Positions 34,710 to 43,875 of a DNA stretch of 64,000 nucleotides are shown piece after piece. Positions within the stretch are counted from its first letter, which is position 1. Each line of letters starts with the position of its first letter. The notes beneath the pieces were generated by a model. It was not told the origin of the DNA, made no database searches, and saw only the letters and a program-made list of their open reading frames with translations. A program made the position numbers and the translations under genes. This DNA is from Hoyosella altamirensis (GTDB lineage: Bacteria; Actinomycetota; Actinomycetes; Mycobacteriales; Mycobacteriaceae). The DNA is taken from positions 368,474-432,473 of the forward strand of contig NZ_JACHWS010000004.1 in assembly GCF_014191505.1 (NCBI RefSeq). Direction: 5' to 3'.

Positions 34710-34825
34710 ACGTGATCTTCCCTGCTCCCGAAAGAGATTGTCTGTCACAGCCTGGCGTGTCCCGCTATGGTCGTGGAAGCGCGGTTGCCACCGAGGATTT
34801 CACCAGGAAGTGGGCGGAGCGGAAT

Positions 34826-36322
34826 ATGGGAGCTGAAGTCACTTCGATCAGGTTCACTCATGAAGACCGCCGCCGGTTTCGGCGCAAGGTCCACGAGTGC
34901 ACCGAAGCGCTCGAACGGATGCTGCGTGACGGCGCGTTCGAGCGCTTGCGCGCGGTGCCTCTTCTTGGGATGGAAGTCGAGCTGAATCTCGTCGATGAGC
35001 ACATGGAACCCGCGAAAGCGAATGACACTGTCCTCGAAGCCATCGCAGATACCGATTATCAGACGGAACTCGGCCGCTTCAACATCGAACTCAACGTCGC
35101 ACCAGCACCGCTTTCCGGAAATTCGATCGCTCAGGTGGAAAGCAAACTGCGCAGCTCGCTTGAGCACGCCGATGATGTTGCTGCGCGGAACCATGCTCGG
35201 CTTGTTCTCACCGGGATGCTGCCCACGTTGCGAACTGAGCACTTCGATGCGGCGTGGATCACTGACAATCCGCGGTACGCCCTCCTCAACGATCAGATCT
35301 TCGCGGCACGAGGTGAGGACATCGAGATCGATATCAGCGGAACTGGACTCGACGGGCGTCCCGAACGGTTGCGTATCGACTGCACATCTGTGCTGCCGGA
35401 AGCGGCCTGTACTTCTGTGCAGCTGCACCTCGCGGTCGATCCCGAAATGTTCGCCAGCTACTGGAACGCGGCACAGTGCATTGCGGGTGTACAGGTAGCG
35501 CTGGGAGCCAACTCACCTTTCCTGGCCCAAACGTCGCTGTGGCACGAAAGCCGTATACCTGTGTTCGAGCAAGCAATCGACACAAGATCCTGGGAACTGA
35601 AGAATCAGGGTGTACGACCGCGGGTCTGGTTCGGTGAACGCTGGATTACGTCGATTTTCGATCTTTTCGACGAGAACGCTCGCTACTTCCCTGCACTGCT
35701 CCCCGAAGTTGACGATGAGGAACCGCTTGCGCTGCTCGACAGTGGTGGTGTGCCCAAGCTAGCTGAGCTCGCGATGCACAACGGGACGATCTATCGGTGG
35801 AACCGCCCGGTTTACGCGGTGGTTGATGGCGAGCCGCAAATGCGCGTCGAGAACAGGGTCCTCCCGTGCGGTCCGACGGTAGTCGACACGATCGCGAATG
35901 CGGCGTTTTACTACGGCACGGTGCACGCGCTCGCCAATGCGGAACGGCCGCTGTGGAGCCAGATGTCGTTCGGTGCCGCCGCATCGAATCTGAAAGCCGG
36001 TGCCCAGCAAGGAATGGACGCCCGCTTCTACTGGCCCACTTTCGGTGAGGTGGGCCCCGACGAACTAGTTCTGCGCTGGCTGCTCCCACTTGCCGACCAG
36101 GGCCTCGCTGACTATGGCGCGTCGCAAGAAGTGAGAGACCGGTACTTGGGCATCATCGAGGAAAGGTGCCTTTCAGGCCGTAACGGCGCGGCGTGGCAGC
36201 GCGCGACCGTCGCACGCCTGGAAGCGAAAGGAAGGACGCGCGGGGAAGCCCTCACTCAGATGCTCGCGGAGTACGCGGAGCACATGAGGGTGGGTGCACC
36301 AGTCCACACGTGGCCATGGTGA
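34826..36322 (+). CDS. Glutamate--cysteine ligase-like carboxylate-amine ligase (GCS2 family)
   Basis: This is 498 residues from the ATG at 34826, with GGAGCGGA upstream; the open frame extends 70 codons further but is not GCS2-like there. The active-site entrance PLLGMEVELNLVDEH is near residue 48, ELGRFNIELNVAPAPLSG near 80, HESRIPVFEQAIDTRSWEL near 240 and RVENRVLPCGPTVVDTIANA near 335. Members join an amino acid carboxylate to an amine with ATP. Mycobacteriales use mycothiol rather than glutathione, so a gamma-glutamyl product other than classical glutathione is likely. It is single, divergent from a TetR gene. Confidence 0.82.
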   Translation: MGAEVTSIRFTHEDRRRFRRKVHECTEALERMLRDGAFERLRAVPLLGMEVELNLVDEHMEPAKANDTVLEAIADTDYQTELGRFNIELNVAPAPLSGNSIAQVESKLRSSLEHADDVAARNHARLVLTGMLPTLRTEHFDAAWITDNPRYALLNDQIFAARGEDIEIDISGTGLDGRPERLRIDCTSVLPEAACTSVQLHLAVDPEMFASYWNAAQCIAGVQVALGANSPFLAQTSLWHESRIPVFEQAIDTRSWELKNQGVRPRVWFGERWITSIFDLFDENARYFPALLPEVDDEEPLALLDSGGVPKLAELAMHNGTIYRWNRPVYAVVDGEPQMRVENRVLPCGPTVVDTIANAAFYYGTVHALANAERPLWSQMSFGAAASNLKAGAQQGMDARFYWPTFGEVGPDELVLRWLLPLADQGLADYGASQEVRDRYLGIIEERCLSGRNGAAWQRATVARLEAKGRTRGEALTQMLAEYAEHMRVGAPVHTWPW

Positions 36323-36343
36323 GGGCCTCCGCACCGTCCCGAC

Positions 36344-37873
36344 TCAGCTGGTGAGGGCTGCTTCGCGCGGCGCGTCAGCGGTGATCGACTCGAAAACGAA
36401 GTCGGCCGCGTTGACGCGTCGGGTGCGCGACCAGTACTGGAAGGTGAATCCCGGCCAGATCGTGCGATTGAGACCCTGCGAGTCGAGATACCAGCTAGTG
36501 CACCCGCCGGTACTCCATACACCAGTCGCAAGCTTGCTCTGGATCTCGTTCGTGAACTCGCGCTGTGCTGCTGCGCTGACCTCGATGACACCACGCTTTG
36601 TGTCGGCGAGCTTCATCGCAGACAGGATGTACCCGATCTGCTGCTCGATCATGAACACCACAGAGTTGTGTCCGAGCGCGGTGTTCGGGCCGAGCAGGAA
36701 GAAGGCGTTCGGGAATCCGGCGATGGTGATGCCGAGGTGGGTTTCCATGCCCGCGCGAGCCCACTGCTCTTTGAGATTCACGCCGTCACGGCCCGTGAGA
36801 TCGATGCTGTCGAAGCCGTCTGTCACGTGGAATCCGGTGCCGTAGATGACGACATCGACTTCACGCTCAGTGCCGTCGTTGGCGATGATTCCGGTGGGAG
36901 TGAACTCGCGGATCCCTTCGGTGATAACACTCGAGTGTTCGCGTGCGAGTGCAGGGTAATAGGTGCTCGATCCGAGGATCCGTTTGCAGCCAATCCTGTA
37001 GTCCGGGGTGAGCTTGCGCCGAAGCTCTGGGTCCGGCACGGAGCGGTCGATGTTCCATTTCGCGAGTCGCTCTATCGGCTGCATCATGTTCGAATTGCCG
37101 TTGAGGCCGAGCGCGAGACTTTCACTGGCCCAATAGATCATGTTGCGGACAGCTCGTCTGGCAAGTGGTACCTTCGCGAGCGCGGTTTGCGCGGCACCGG
37201 GGATCGGCACATTCGTCCGAGGGAGCACCCACGCCGGAGTCCGCTGGTAGAGGTGCAGCTCTTTCACTTGATCGACGATTTCTGGAACGAACTGGATCGC
37301 GCTCGCTCCTGTGCCGATTACCGCGACTCGCTTGCCGCGCAGATCAACATTGTGGTTCCACTGCGCGGAGTGAAAGCGTTCTCCGGTGAAGGTGTCATCA
37401 CCTTTGAAGCGCGGAATACTCGGGATGTGCAGACCGCCGATGCCGGAGACCAGGTACTGCGCTTCATAGCTGACACCTTCAGCGGTGCGAACGGTCCAGC
37501 GTTGCGTGGTCTCGTTCCATGCGGCCCCGGTGAATGTCCGGCCGAAGTGGGTGTGGCTCTTCAGGTTGTGCTTCTCGGCGACCGCCCGCATGTAGTCGAA
37601 GATTTCAGGCTGACGAGCCCATAGCTTCGTCCAGCGCGCATTCGGCTCGAAGGAGAAGGAGTACATGTGGGAGGGCACGTCACACGCGCAGCCGGGGTAG
37701 GTGTTTTCACGCCACGTGCCGCCGAAATCATGCGCTTTGTCGATGATGATGAAGTCGGGCTGCTTATTGCGCAGCAGCTGTATCGCCATACCCATGCCGG
37801 AGAAGCCGGTGCCGATGATGAGTGTGCGCGTCGTGTGAGTGGACGCAGCAGTTCCGGCATTGGATAGCGACAT
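36344..37873 (-). CDS. Flavin-dependent Baeyer-Villiger monooxygenase
   Basis: This is 509 residues with two Rossmann motifs: TLIIGTGFSGMGMAIQLLRN at residue 18 for FAD and VAVIGTGASAIQFVPEI near 187 for NADPH. Between them lies the Baeyer-Villiger fingerprint F-x-G-x3-H-x3-W (FTGERFHSAQWNHN, near residue 165). GGTWRENTYPGCACDVPSH near 50 and DVVIYGTGFHVTDGF near 355 are also typical. It inserts oxygen next to a ketone to give an ester or lactone, or oxidises sulfur groups, as mycobacterial homologues activate thioamide drugs. The natural ketone is unknown. No lactonase is adjacent. Confidence 0.9.
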   Translation of the reverse strand: MSLSNAGTAASTHTTRTLIIGTGFSGMGMAIQLLRNKQPDFIIIDKAHDFGGTWRENTYPGCACDVPSHMYSFSFEPNARWTKLWARQPEIFDYMRAVAEKHNLKSHTHFGRTFTGAAWNETTQRWTVRTAEGVSYEAQYLVSGIGGLHIPSIPRFKGDDTFTGERFHSAQWNHNVDLRGKRVAVIGTGASAIQFVPEIVDQVKELHLYQRTPAWVLPRTNVPIPGAAQTALAKVPLARRAVRNMIYWASESLALGLNGNSNMMQPIERLAKWNIDRSVPDPELRRKLTPDYRIGCKRILGSSTYYPALAREHSSVITEGIREFTPTGIIANDGTEREVDVVIYGTGFHVTDGFDSIDLTGRDGVNLKEQWARAGMETHLGITIAGFPNAFFLLGPNTALGHNSVVFMIEQQIGYILSAMKLADTKRGVIEVSAAAQREFTNEIQSKLATGVWSTGGCTSWYLDSQGLNRTIWPGFTFQYWSRTRRVNAADFVFESITADAPREAALTS

Positions 37874-38033
37874 TGGTACCCCTTCAGATCAGCTCAGCCG
37901 GGCGCCTCCACGGAGGACGACCGCACCGCCGCGACGTTGCGGCAGATATCTGTGTGGGTCAAGGTGTACCGGATAGGGCGAATTAGTGTCAATGACCGTT
38001 GTCACAGTCTGGGTCAGATTTGCATACAGGCAG

Positions 38034-38966
38034 TTAGCGGTTGGTCTCGAAGATGGCGTTCAGAAACTCGACCGAAGCCCGGGCGTCCGAGATAGGTCCT
38101 TCGTCTTCCGGCTCGCCGTCGAGGATCATGTCCTGTTCGAGGACATACCAGCCGTTGAAGCCACTGCCCTCCAGCGTTTTGATTACGGTGGCGATGTCGA
38201 TGTCGCCCTGGCCCAGGGGCCGGAACATCCCACGCCGAACTCCGTCGGTAAACGCGATGTCCCCCCTGCGAACCTGATCCGCAAGCGCCGCATCAACGTC
38301 CTTGAGGTGGACGTGCGCGATCCGGTCGGTCGCTGTACGCGTCAGCTCCACAGGGTCGCAACCTCCGATGAGCAGATGTCCGGTGTCAAGACACAGCGCA
38401 ATCGAGGAGCCGGACAGCACGCGCTGGACCTCTTCTTCGTTCTCGACCATGGTTCCGACATGGGGATGAAGCACGGCGAGCACACCTCGAGAGGCGGCAT
38501 AGGAGGCAAGATGGTCGAGATTGGTCAACAATGTATCCCAGCCTTGCCTGTCAAGCTCTGGGCGCGAGTCGTAGCCGTCGATGCCGGTCGCTGCGGCCAA
38601 CACAAGGACCGTCGCGCCTGCGGCAGTGAACCAGTCGAGAACTCTGGCGATTTCCTGCTGGGGGTCCTGTGCCGGGTCGTGGAGGACGACCGGTGCAAAC
38701 CCGCCAACCGCCGCCAACTCGTGCTCCTTCAGTGCTGCGGCGCGGGCGGCAGGCTCCTCCGGGAGGAAATCCGCGGGGCCGAATTCGGTCGCCGTGAGGC
38801 CCAGGCTGTTCATCTCGCTGAGCACGCGGGCAGGGCTGAGTTGGTGCCCCCATTCGGGAACCTCACACACTCCCCACGAAATTGGCGCGCCGGCAACGCG
38901 TTCGGCGGCTGGAATCCGCGGCGCGGATGATAGCGACGATCCTGATGGCGAGTATGCGCTAGTCAT
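38034..38966 (-). CDS. Sugar-phosphate isomerase/epimerase-type TIM barrel (IolE/inosose-dehydratase-like)
   Basis: This is a 310-residue AP-endonuclease-2-fold protein. It has GAPISWGVCEVPEWG near residue 27 (the opening IolE-like motif), LAVLHPHVGTMVENEEEV near 162 and LCLDTGHLLIGGCDP near 190. VHLKDVDAALADQVRRGD near 218 and WYVLEQDM near 275 follow. Glu, Asp, His and His positions for a divalent metal are visible. Related enzymes dehydrate or epimerise inositol-derived ketoses. AAGGAC precedes the ATG. It is divergent from a LacI-type regulator that probably controls it; no other iol genes are in the window. Confidence 0.82.
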   Translation of the reverse strand: MTSAYSPSGSSLSSAPRIPAAERVAGAPISWGVCEVPEWGHQLSPARVLSEMNSLGLTATEFGPADFLPEEPAARAAALKEHELAAVGGFAPVVLHDPAQDPQQEIARVLDWFTAAGATVLVLAAATGIDGYDSRPELDRQGWDTLLTNLDHLASYAASRGVLAVLHPHVGTMVENEEEVQRVLSGSSIALCLDTGHLLIGGCDPVELTRTATDRIAHVHLKDVDAALADQVRRGDIAFTDGVRRGMFRPLGQGDIDIATVIKTLEGSGFNGWYVLEQDMILDGEPEDEGPISDARASVEFLNAIFETNR

Positions 38967-39031
38967 TGATGAGTCCTTGCTGAGCGGCGACGTGAGTGCC
39001 CGGAGATTTCCGGGCCGCGAGAACTGATGTC

Positions 39032-39052
39032 TCTAGTCTTGCGGGGACTAGA
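39032..39052. promoter_or_regulatory. Palindromic operator candidate between the isomerase and lacI-type genes
   Basis: TCTAGTC-TTGCGGG-GACTAGA has perfect seven-base arms with a seven-base centre. It sits in the 134-bp divergent interval, 49 bp before the LacI-type ATG and 66 bp before the isomerase ATG. Length and symmetry suit a LacI-family dimer. Confidence 0.6.
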
Positions 39053-39100
39053 CTGGCAATCAACCTCACAAAACCATCAAAAACACCTCAGGAATCAGGC

Positions 39101-40117
39101 ATGGTCCATCGATTCAAAGTCAGGGAAATTGCCCAGCAAAGCGGCCTCAGTGAAGCGACCGTCGACCGGGTCCTCCACGAGCGTCCCGGCGTGCGAGAAA
39201 GCACCAGGATGGAGGTGCAGCAGGCTATCTCTGACCTGGACCGGCAGCGTTCACAATTGCGACTCGAAGGCCGCAAGTTCATCTTCGACGTGGTGATGCA
39301 CGCACCGCAGCGTTTCGTAACTGAGGTGCGGGAGGCGCTCGAAGCCGAGATCCCTGCCATGCAGCCAGCAGTGATCCGGTGCCGGTTCCATCACCGCGAA
39401 ACCGGGTCCGCGGAAGTGCTCGTGGAAACGCTCGACCGCATCGCTAAGCGCGGCTCACAGGGTGTACTCCTGAAAGCTCCGGATGTGCCCGGCATCGTCG
39501 AGGCCATTCAACGGCTCGATACCGCAGGCATTCCCGTCGTCACGATGTTCACTGACGTTGCTCGAAGCGCGCGAGCCGGCTATGTCGGCATCGATGACCG
39601 GGCGGCCGGATCCACCGCTGCGTATCTGATGAGCCAATGGCTTCGTCGTGAGCAGGGAAACATCCTCATCAGCCTGACTCAGAACTTCTTCCGGAACGAG
39701 GAAGAACGGGAGGCGGGATTTCGCGCAACGATGCGCTCCCTGAATCCAGAACGGCGCCTCATCGAGATCCCTGACACCGACGGCATTGACGACACGGTGC
39801 GGCGTCGCGCCGTCGACGCACTGAACCGGGACCCGTCGATTATGGCCGCCTACTCTATTGGCGGAGGCAACCGCGCCCTGCTAGCAGCCTTTGAGCAGGC
39901 TGGGAGAGCGTGTCACGCATTCATTGCCCACGACCTCGACGACGACAACACCCAACTACTGCGGGACGGCCGTGTCTCCGCAGTGCTGCACCACGACCTG
40001 CATGCTGACGTCCGCCGCGCCTGCAGACTGCTGCTGCAGGCGCGCGGCGCGCTCGATGGGGTGCCGCCGTCACTCAGCACGATTCACATCGCTACCCCGC
40101 ACAACATTCCACGTTGA
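39101..40117 (+). CDS. LacI-family transcriptional regulator
   Basis: This is 338 residues from the ATG at 39101. The N-terminal DNA-binding domain has KVREIAQQSGLSEATVDRVL, then HERPGVRESTRMEVQQAI. The effector domain is a periplasmic-binding-protein fold (GVLLKAPDVPGIVEAIQRLD, GIPVVTMFTDV, YVGIDDRAAGSTAAYLM), the type that binds sugars or polyols. The open frame extends 35 codons upstream across the operator candidate, so that start is rejected. It probably represses the divergent isomerase gene and itself in the absence of a sugar. Confidence 0.88.
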   Translation: MVHRFKVREIAQQSGLSEATVDRVLHERPGVRESTRMEVQQAISDLDRQRSQLRLEGRKFIFDVVMHAPQRFVTEVREALEAEIPAMQPAVIRCRFHHRETGSAEVLVETLDRIAKRGSQGVLLKAPDVPGIVEAIQRLDTAGIPVVTMFTDVARSARAGYVGIDDRAAGSTAAYLMSQWLRREQGNILISLTQNFFRNEEEREAGFRATMRSLNPERRLIEIPDTDGIDDTVRRRAVDALNRDPSIMAAYSIGGGNRALLAAFEQAGRACHAFIAHDLDDDNTQLLRDGRVSAVLHHDLHADVRRACRLLLQARGALDGVPPSLSTIHIATPHNIPR

Positions 40118-40130
40118 CGTCGCCCGCACT

Positions 40131-40316
40131 TCAGTTGACCTCCGCGTCCGGGCTGAGAACTGAAACGACGGAAGACGCGGAGAACGCTGTCCAGGCGTGG
40201 TTATCACTAGACGCTTCAGAACTCGCCGCGAACGCGACCGCTCCGGCAAGGGTGACGCTCGACGCGGCGGCGAGTATGGCGGCGCGCCGAACGCGAGTTG
40301 CGGTCCTTGGACGCAT
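40131..40316 (-). CDS. Very small secreted protein, 61 aa
   Basis: The ATG at 40316 follows AAAAGGAG at ideal spacing. The protein is almost entirely a signal peptide (RPRTATRVRRAAILAAASSV, then TLAGAVAFAASSEA), with a mature part of about 28 residues (DNHAWTAFSASSVVSVLSPD). There are no cysteines. It could be a secreted peptide or a signal-anchored small protein. It converges with the LacI-type gene. No family is recognised. Confidence 0.6.
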   Translation of the reverse strand: MRPRTATRVRRAAILAAASSVTLAGAVAFAASSEASSDNHAWTAFSASSVVSVLSPDAEVN

Positions 40317-40580
40317 GAAAGCTCCTTTTGTGCACTGCACTTAGCAACCGGGCACATCAGCCGCAGTTGGTTGTCGCAATGATCGTTAAGCACACAGCGC
40401 TTCGGTGCATTCGGATTAGACAAGCAGTTAGCCGGCTGTAACCGTCACGTGTCTGTTGTTGCGTTCGTCGCACTTTTTGTCACTAGGTGTTAACCAATTG
40501 GAGTCCTCGGTACCCTCGATTCCGGCGCTCAACCCGGTGCCGGATCCTCGAAGTGCGAACATCACGACAGGTATCTGATA

Positions 40581-41003
40581 GTGACCAAGCCGATCACTGT
40601 AGCGGGAGTGTGCTTCCTCAAAAATCGGGAGCACATCCTGCTAGTCCGTAAGCAGGGCACCGAGCATTTCATGCTCCCTGGTGGCAAACCGGACCTGTCC
40701 GAATCGATTTACGCCGCGGCGATCCGCGAATGCCACGAAGAGATCAACGTTCAGCTCAACGAGGATTCGCTGCGCTTCCTTGGAAGGTGGACCGCGCCCG
40801 CCGCCAACGAAACGGGCCGCACCATAGATGCGACCGTGTTCGTGTGTGAGGCTGCCGAAGCCGCAGGGGCAGCGTCGGGCGCGGAAATTGCGGAGGTCCG
40901 CTGGGTGAGCATCAAGAGCGCACCAGCTAGCGTGCTCCTCGCGCCACTCGTGACGGAAAACGTCATCCCTGCGCTAGCGTCCGCGCCTAGGGCTTGCGCC
41001 TGA
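40581..41003 (+). CDS. Nudix hydrolase
   Basis: This is 140 residues from a GTG at 40581. The Nudix box is recognisable in LPGGKPDLSESIYAAAIREC followed by HEEINVQL (G-x5-E-x7-R-E-x-x-E-E), near residues 36-60. GVCFLKNREHILLVRKQGTE forms the first strands. Such enzymes hydrolyse nucleoside diphosphates linked to another group; the substrate is unknown. A 15-bp tandem duplication overlaps the end of the gene. Confidence 0.86.
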   Translation: MTKPITVAGVCFLKNREHILLVRKQGTEHFMLPGGKPDLSESIYAAAIRECHEEINVQLNEDSLRFLGRWTAPAANETGRTIDATVFVCEAAEAAGAASGAEIAEVRWVSIKSAPASVLLAPLVTENVIPALASAPRACA

Positions 41004-41030
41004 GTTGGCCCTGCCTGAGTTGGCCCTGCC
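41001..41030. repeat. 15-bp tandem duplication at the end of the Nudix gene
   Basis: TGAGTTGGCCCTGCC occurs twice head to tail and a third partial copy begins (TGA). The first copy includes the Nudix TGA stop. It looks like a recent slippage duplication without further function. Confidence 0.6.
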
Positions 41031-41034
41031 TGAA

Positions 41035-41217
41035 TCAGCCTGGCAGACCCGGAGGGTAGTGGGCGCCGGAAAACTCTGGCGGCCCCTGAATCCCCAGCAT
41101 TTGCAGCAGGGTACGGCAATCTTCGGCGTTTGTGCTGCGGGTTGCGACTGCGCGCTGTGCTTTACGCCAGATTTCTGGGTCGATGGGCCCTGGCCCGCGT
41201 GACGACATGTCGGACAT
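41035..41217 (-). CDS. Small conserved-looking protein, 60 aa
   Basis: It starts at the ATG at 41217, preceded by AGAGGTAAG; the longer frame to 41391 runs into the sdhB end and is not credible. The protein reads SSRGPGPIDPEIWRKAQRAV, then ATRSTNAEDCRTLLQMLGIQ, then a Pro-rich end. It is helical, soluble and has a single Cys. It may be a small actinobacterial protein linked to the sdh locus, from which it is read in the same direction 100 bp downstream. Function unknown. Confidence 0.5.
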   Translation of the reverse strand: MSDMSSRGPGPIDPEIWRKAQRAVATRSTNAEDCRTLLQMLGIQGPPEFSGAHYPPGLPG

Positions 41218-41321
41218 TCGGATTATCTTACCTCTATGCGGAGGACAGTACGAACTGGCTGTGAACGGCCGGTGGGCGCCCCTCTGAATCCAGAGAAGCG
41301 CCCACCGCCCTATGCATTTCG

Positions 41322-42098
41322 TCAGCGCGCGAAGAGCAATGCGCGCTTGACTTCCTGGATTGCCTGCGTCACCTGAATCCCGCGTGGGCAAGACTCAGTA
41401 CAGTTGAACGTCGTGCGACAGCGCCAGACGCCGTCCATGTCGTTGAGGATCTCGAGGCGCTCGGCAGCGCCCTCGTCGCGGCTATCAAAGATGAACCGAT
41501 GAGCGTTGACGATCGCTGCTGGGCCGAAGTACGACCCGTCATGCCAGAACACCGGGCATGAGGTCGTGCAGCACGCGCACAGGATGCACTTCGTTGTGTC
41601 GTCGAACCGGGCACGGTCTGACTGCGACTGGATCCGTTCGCGCGTCGGTTCCTGGCCGTAGTTGATGAGGAACGGCTTCACGGCGCGGAACGCGTCGAAG
41701 AAGGGTTCCATGTCGACGATGAGGTCCTTCTCTACCGGCAGCCCACGGATCGGCTCCACGGTGATAGTGACGGACTTCCCATCTTTGGACAGCATGTCCT
41801 TCATCAGGATCTTGCAGGCCAGCCGGTTGACGCCGTTGATTCGCATCGCGTCGGAACCGCAGATTCCGTGTGCACAGGAGCGCCGGAAGGTCAGCGTGCC
41901 ATCGAGATACCACTTCACATAGTGCAGCAGGTTAAGAAGCCGGTCTGAGGGCAGCGCCGGAACCTCAAACTCCTGGAAGCCCTGAGCATCCGGGTCTTCC
42001 GGGTTGAACCGGCGAATCCGGAGCGTCACCATGACGGCGCCCTCGGGAACCGGGGGGAGTGAACGCTCGCCTGTTTCAGATTCAACTGTCGCAGTCAT
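41322..42098 (-). CDS. sdhB: Succinate dehydrogenase iron-sulfur subunit
   Basis: This is a 258-residue subunit with three Fe-S centres. The [2Fe-2S] region is RSCAHGICGSDAMRINGVN near residue 68, the [4Fe-4S] region CILCACCTTSCPVFWHD near 163, and the [3Fe-4S] region CRTTFNCTESCPRGIQVTQA near 225. It carries electrons from SdhA to the quinone site formed with SdhC and SdhD. The ATG overlaps the SdhA stop (TGATG). An N-terminal 25-residue extension is typical of the actinobacterial enzyme. It is the last gene of sdhCDAB. Confidence 0.95.
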   Translation of the reverse strand: MTATVESETGERSLPPVPEGAVMVTLRIRRFNPEDPDAQGFQEFEVPALPSDRLLNLLHYVKWYLDGTLTFRRSCAHGICGSDAMRINGVNRLACKILMKDMLSKDGKSVTITVEPIRGLPVEKDLIVDMEPFFDAFRAVKPFLINYGQEPTRERIQSQSDRARFDDTTKCILCACCTTSCPVFWHDGSYFGPAAIVNAHRFIFDSRDEGAAERLEILNDMDGVWRCRTTFNCTESCPRGIQVTQAIQEVKRALLFAR

Positions 42099-43864
42099 CA
42101 GTACTTGCGCTCCATCGGCTCGTAGCGGGTGAAGGTCACTGGCTTGTAATCCAGTTTGATGTCGGCGATCAGTGGGGGCTGGCCGTCTGCTGGAACCTCT
42201 TTGTACGCCATGGTGTGGCGCAAGTAGTTCACGTCGTCACGATCTGGGTAATCCTCACGTGCGTGCCCGCCGCGGGATTCCTTCCGGTTGAGTGCACCGG
42301 CAACCGTGACCTCCGCGAGTTCAAGCAAGAAGCCCAGTTCCACGGCTTCGAGAAGGTCGCTGTTGTAGCGCTTGCCTTTGTCGTGCACCTGCACGCGGCC
42401 GTACCGCTCTTTGAGCGAGTTGATGTCCTTGAGCGCTTGCTTCAGCGTTTCCTCGGTCCGGAACACTGAGGCGTTCCGGTCCATCGTTTCCTGCAGCGCG
42501 ATCCGGATGTCAGCGACGCGCTCGTTGCCCTCGCCGGAAAGCATGCTGTCCATCCAGTCCTGCACCATTTGCGCGGGAGTGTCCGGGAGCGGCTCGTATT
42601 CCGAACCTAGTGCGTGCTCCGCAGCAGCGATGCCGGCGCGGCGGCCGAACACGTTGATGTCGAGCAGCGAGTTCGTGCCCAGGCGGTTCGCGCCATGGAC
42701 GGAGACGCATGCGCATTCGCCCGCGGCGTAGAGACCATGGACGATCTCGTCGTTGTTGAGCAGCACTTCGCCACTGATGCGCGTGGGGATACCGCCCATT
42801 ACGTAGTGGCACGTCGGGAACACCGGCACGAGTTCCTTCACCGGGTCTACGCCGAGGTAGGTACGCGAGAACTCGGTGATGTCTGGCAGTTTTTCTTCCA
42901 GAACATCCTCACCGAGGTGGGTGACGTCAATGTAGACGTAATCCTTGTTGGGCCCGGCGCCGCGCCCTTCGAGAACTTCGAGCACCATCGATCGGGCGAC
43001 GATGTCGCGCGGTGCGAGGTCCTTGATAGTGGGAGCGTAGCGCTCCATGAAACGCTCGCCTTCGGCATTGCGGAGGATTCCGCCCTCGCCGCGGACAGCC
43101 TCCGAGATGAGAATGCCCAGGCCTGCGAGGCCTGTCGGATGGAACTGGTGAAATTCCATGTCCTCGAGCGGCAGGCCCTTGCGGAACACGATGGCCATGC
43201 CGTCGCCAGTCAAGGTGTGCGCGTTCGAGGTCGTCTTGTACATACGGCCCGAACCGCCTGTGGCGAAGACGATCGACTTCGCATGGAACACGTGGATCTC
43301 GCCGGTTGCGAGCTCATAGGCGATGACGCCGGTAGCTGCAGTGCCCTGCGAGGTTTTGGTCAGACACAGATCGAGTACGTAGAACTCGTTGAAGAACTCG
43401 ACGCCATGCTTGACGCAGTTCTGGTACAGCGTCTGCAGAATCATGTGGCCCGTGCGGTCCGCGGCATAGCAGGCACGTCGCACTGGTGCCTTGCCGTGGT
43501 CGCGCGTGTGGCCACCGAAACGACGCTGGTCGATTTTGCCTTCAGGCGTGCGGTTGAACGGCAGACCCATCTTCTCGAGGTCGAGAACGGCGTCGATCGC
43601 TTCTTTCGCCATGGTCTCAGCGGCGTCCTGGTCGACCAGGTAGTCGCCGCCCTTCACGGTATCGAAGGTGTGCCACTCCCAGTTGTCCTCTTCGACGTTG
43701 GCCAGCGCGGCACACATGCCGCCCTGCGCCGCACCCGTGTGAGAACGCGTGGGGTAAAGCTTTGTCAGCACTGCGGTACGGACGCGGGGGCCGGCTTCGA
43801 TAGCGGCACGCATCCCGGCGCCACCAGCGCCGACGATGATCACGTCGTAACGGTGTTCTTGCAT
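42098..43864 (-). CDS. sdhA: Succinate dehydrogenase flavoprotein subunit
   Basis: This is a 588-residue FAD subunit. IIVGAGGAGMRAAIEAGPRV is at residue 9, the covalent-FAD His in YPTRSHTGAAQGGMCAAL near 42, and HQFHPTGLAGLGILISEAVR near 240. The active-site Arg in RGEGGILRN is near 260, and YAAGECACVSVHGANRLGTN near 385. It oxidises succinate to fumarate. It lies 11 bp after sdhD and overlaps sdhB by one base. The large open frame on the opposite strand is a codon-bias artefact. Confidence 0.96.
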   Translation of the reverse strand: MQEHRYDVIIVGAGGAGMRAAIEAGPRVRTAVLTKLYPTRSHTGAAQGGMCAALANVEEDNWEWHTFDTVKGGDYLVDQDAAETMAKEAIDAVLDLEKMGLPFNRTPEGKIDQRRFGGHTRDHGKAPVRRACYAADRTGHMILQTLYQNCVKHGVEFFNEFYVLDLCLTKTSQGTAATGVIAYELATGEIHVFHAKSIVFATGGSGRMYKTTSNAHTLTGDGMAIVFRKGLPLEDMEFHQFHPTGLAGLGILISEAVRGEGGILRNAEGERFMERYAPTIKDLAPRDIVARSMVLEVLEGRGAGPNKDYVYIDVTHLGEDVLEEKLPDITEFSRTYLGVDPVKELVPVFPTCHYVMGGIPTRISGEVLLNNDEIVHGLYAAGECACVSVHGANRLGTNSLLDINVFGRRAGIAAAEHALGSEYEPLPDTPAQMVQDWMDSMLSGEGNERVADIRIALQETMDRNASVFRTEETLKQALKDINSLKERYGRVQVHDKGKRYNSDLLEAVELGFLLELAEVTVAGALNRKESRGGHAREDYPDRDDVNYLRHTMAYKEVPADGQPPLIADIKLDYKPVTFTRYEPMERKY

Positions 43865-43875
43865 GTACGCCTCGC

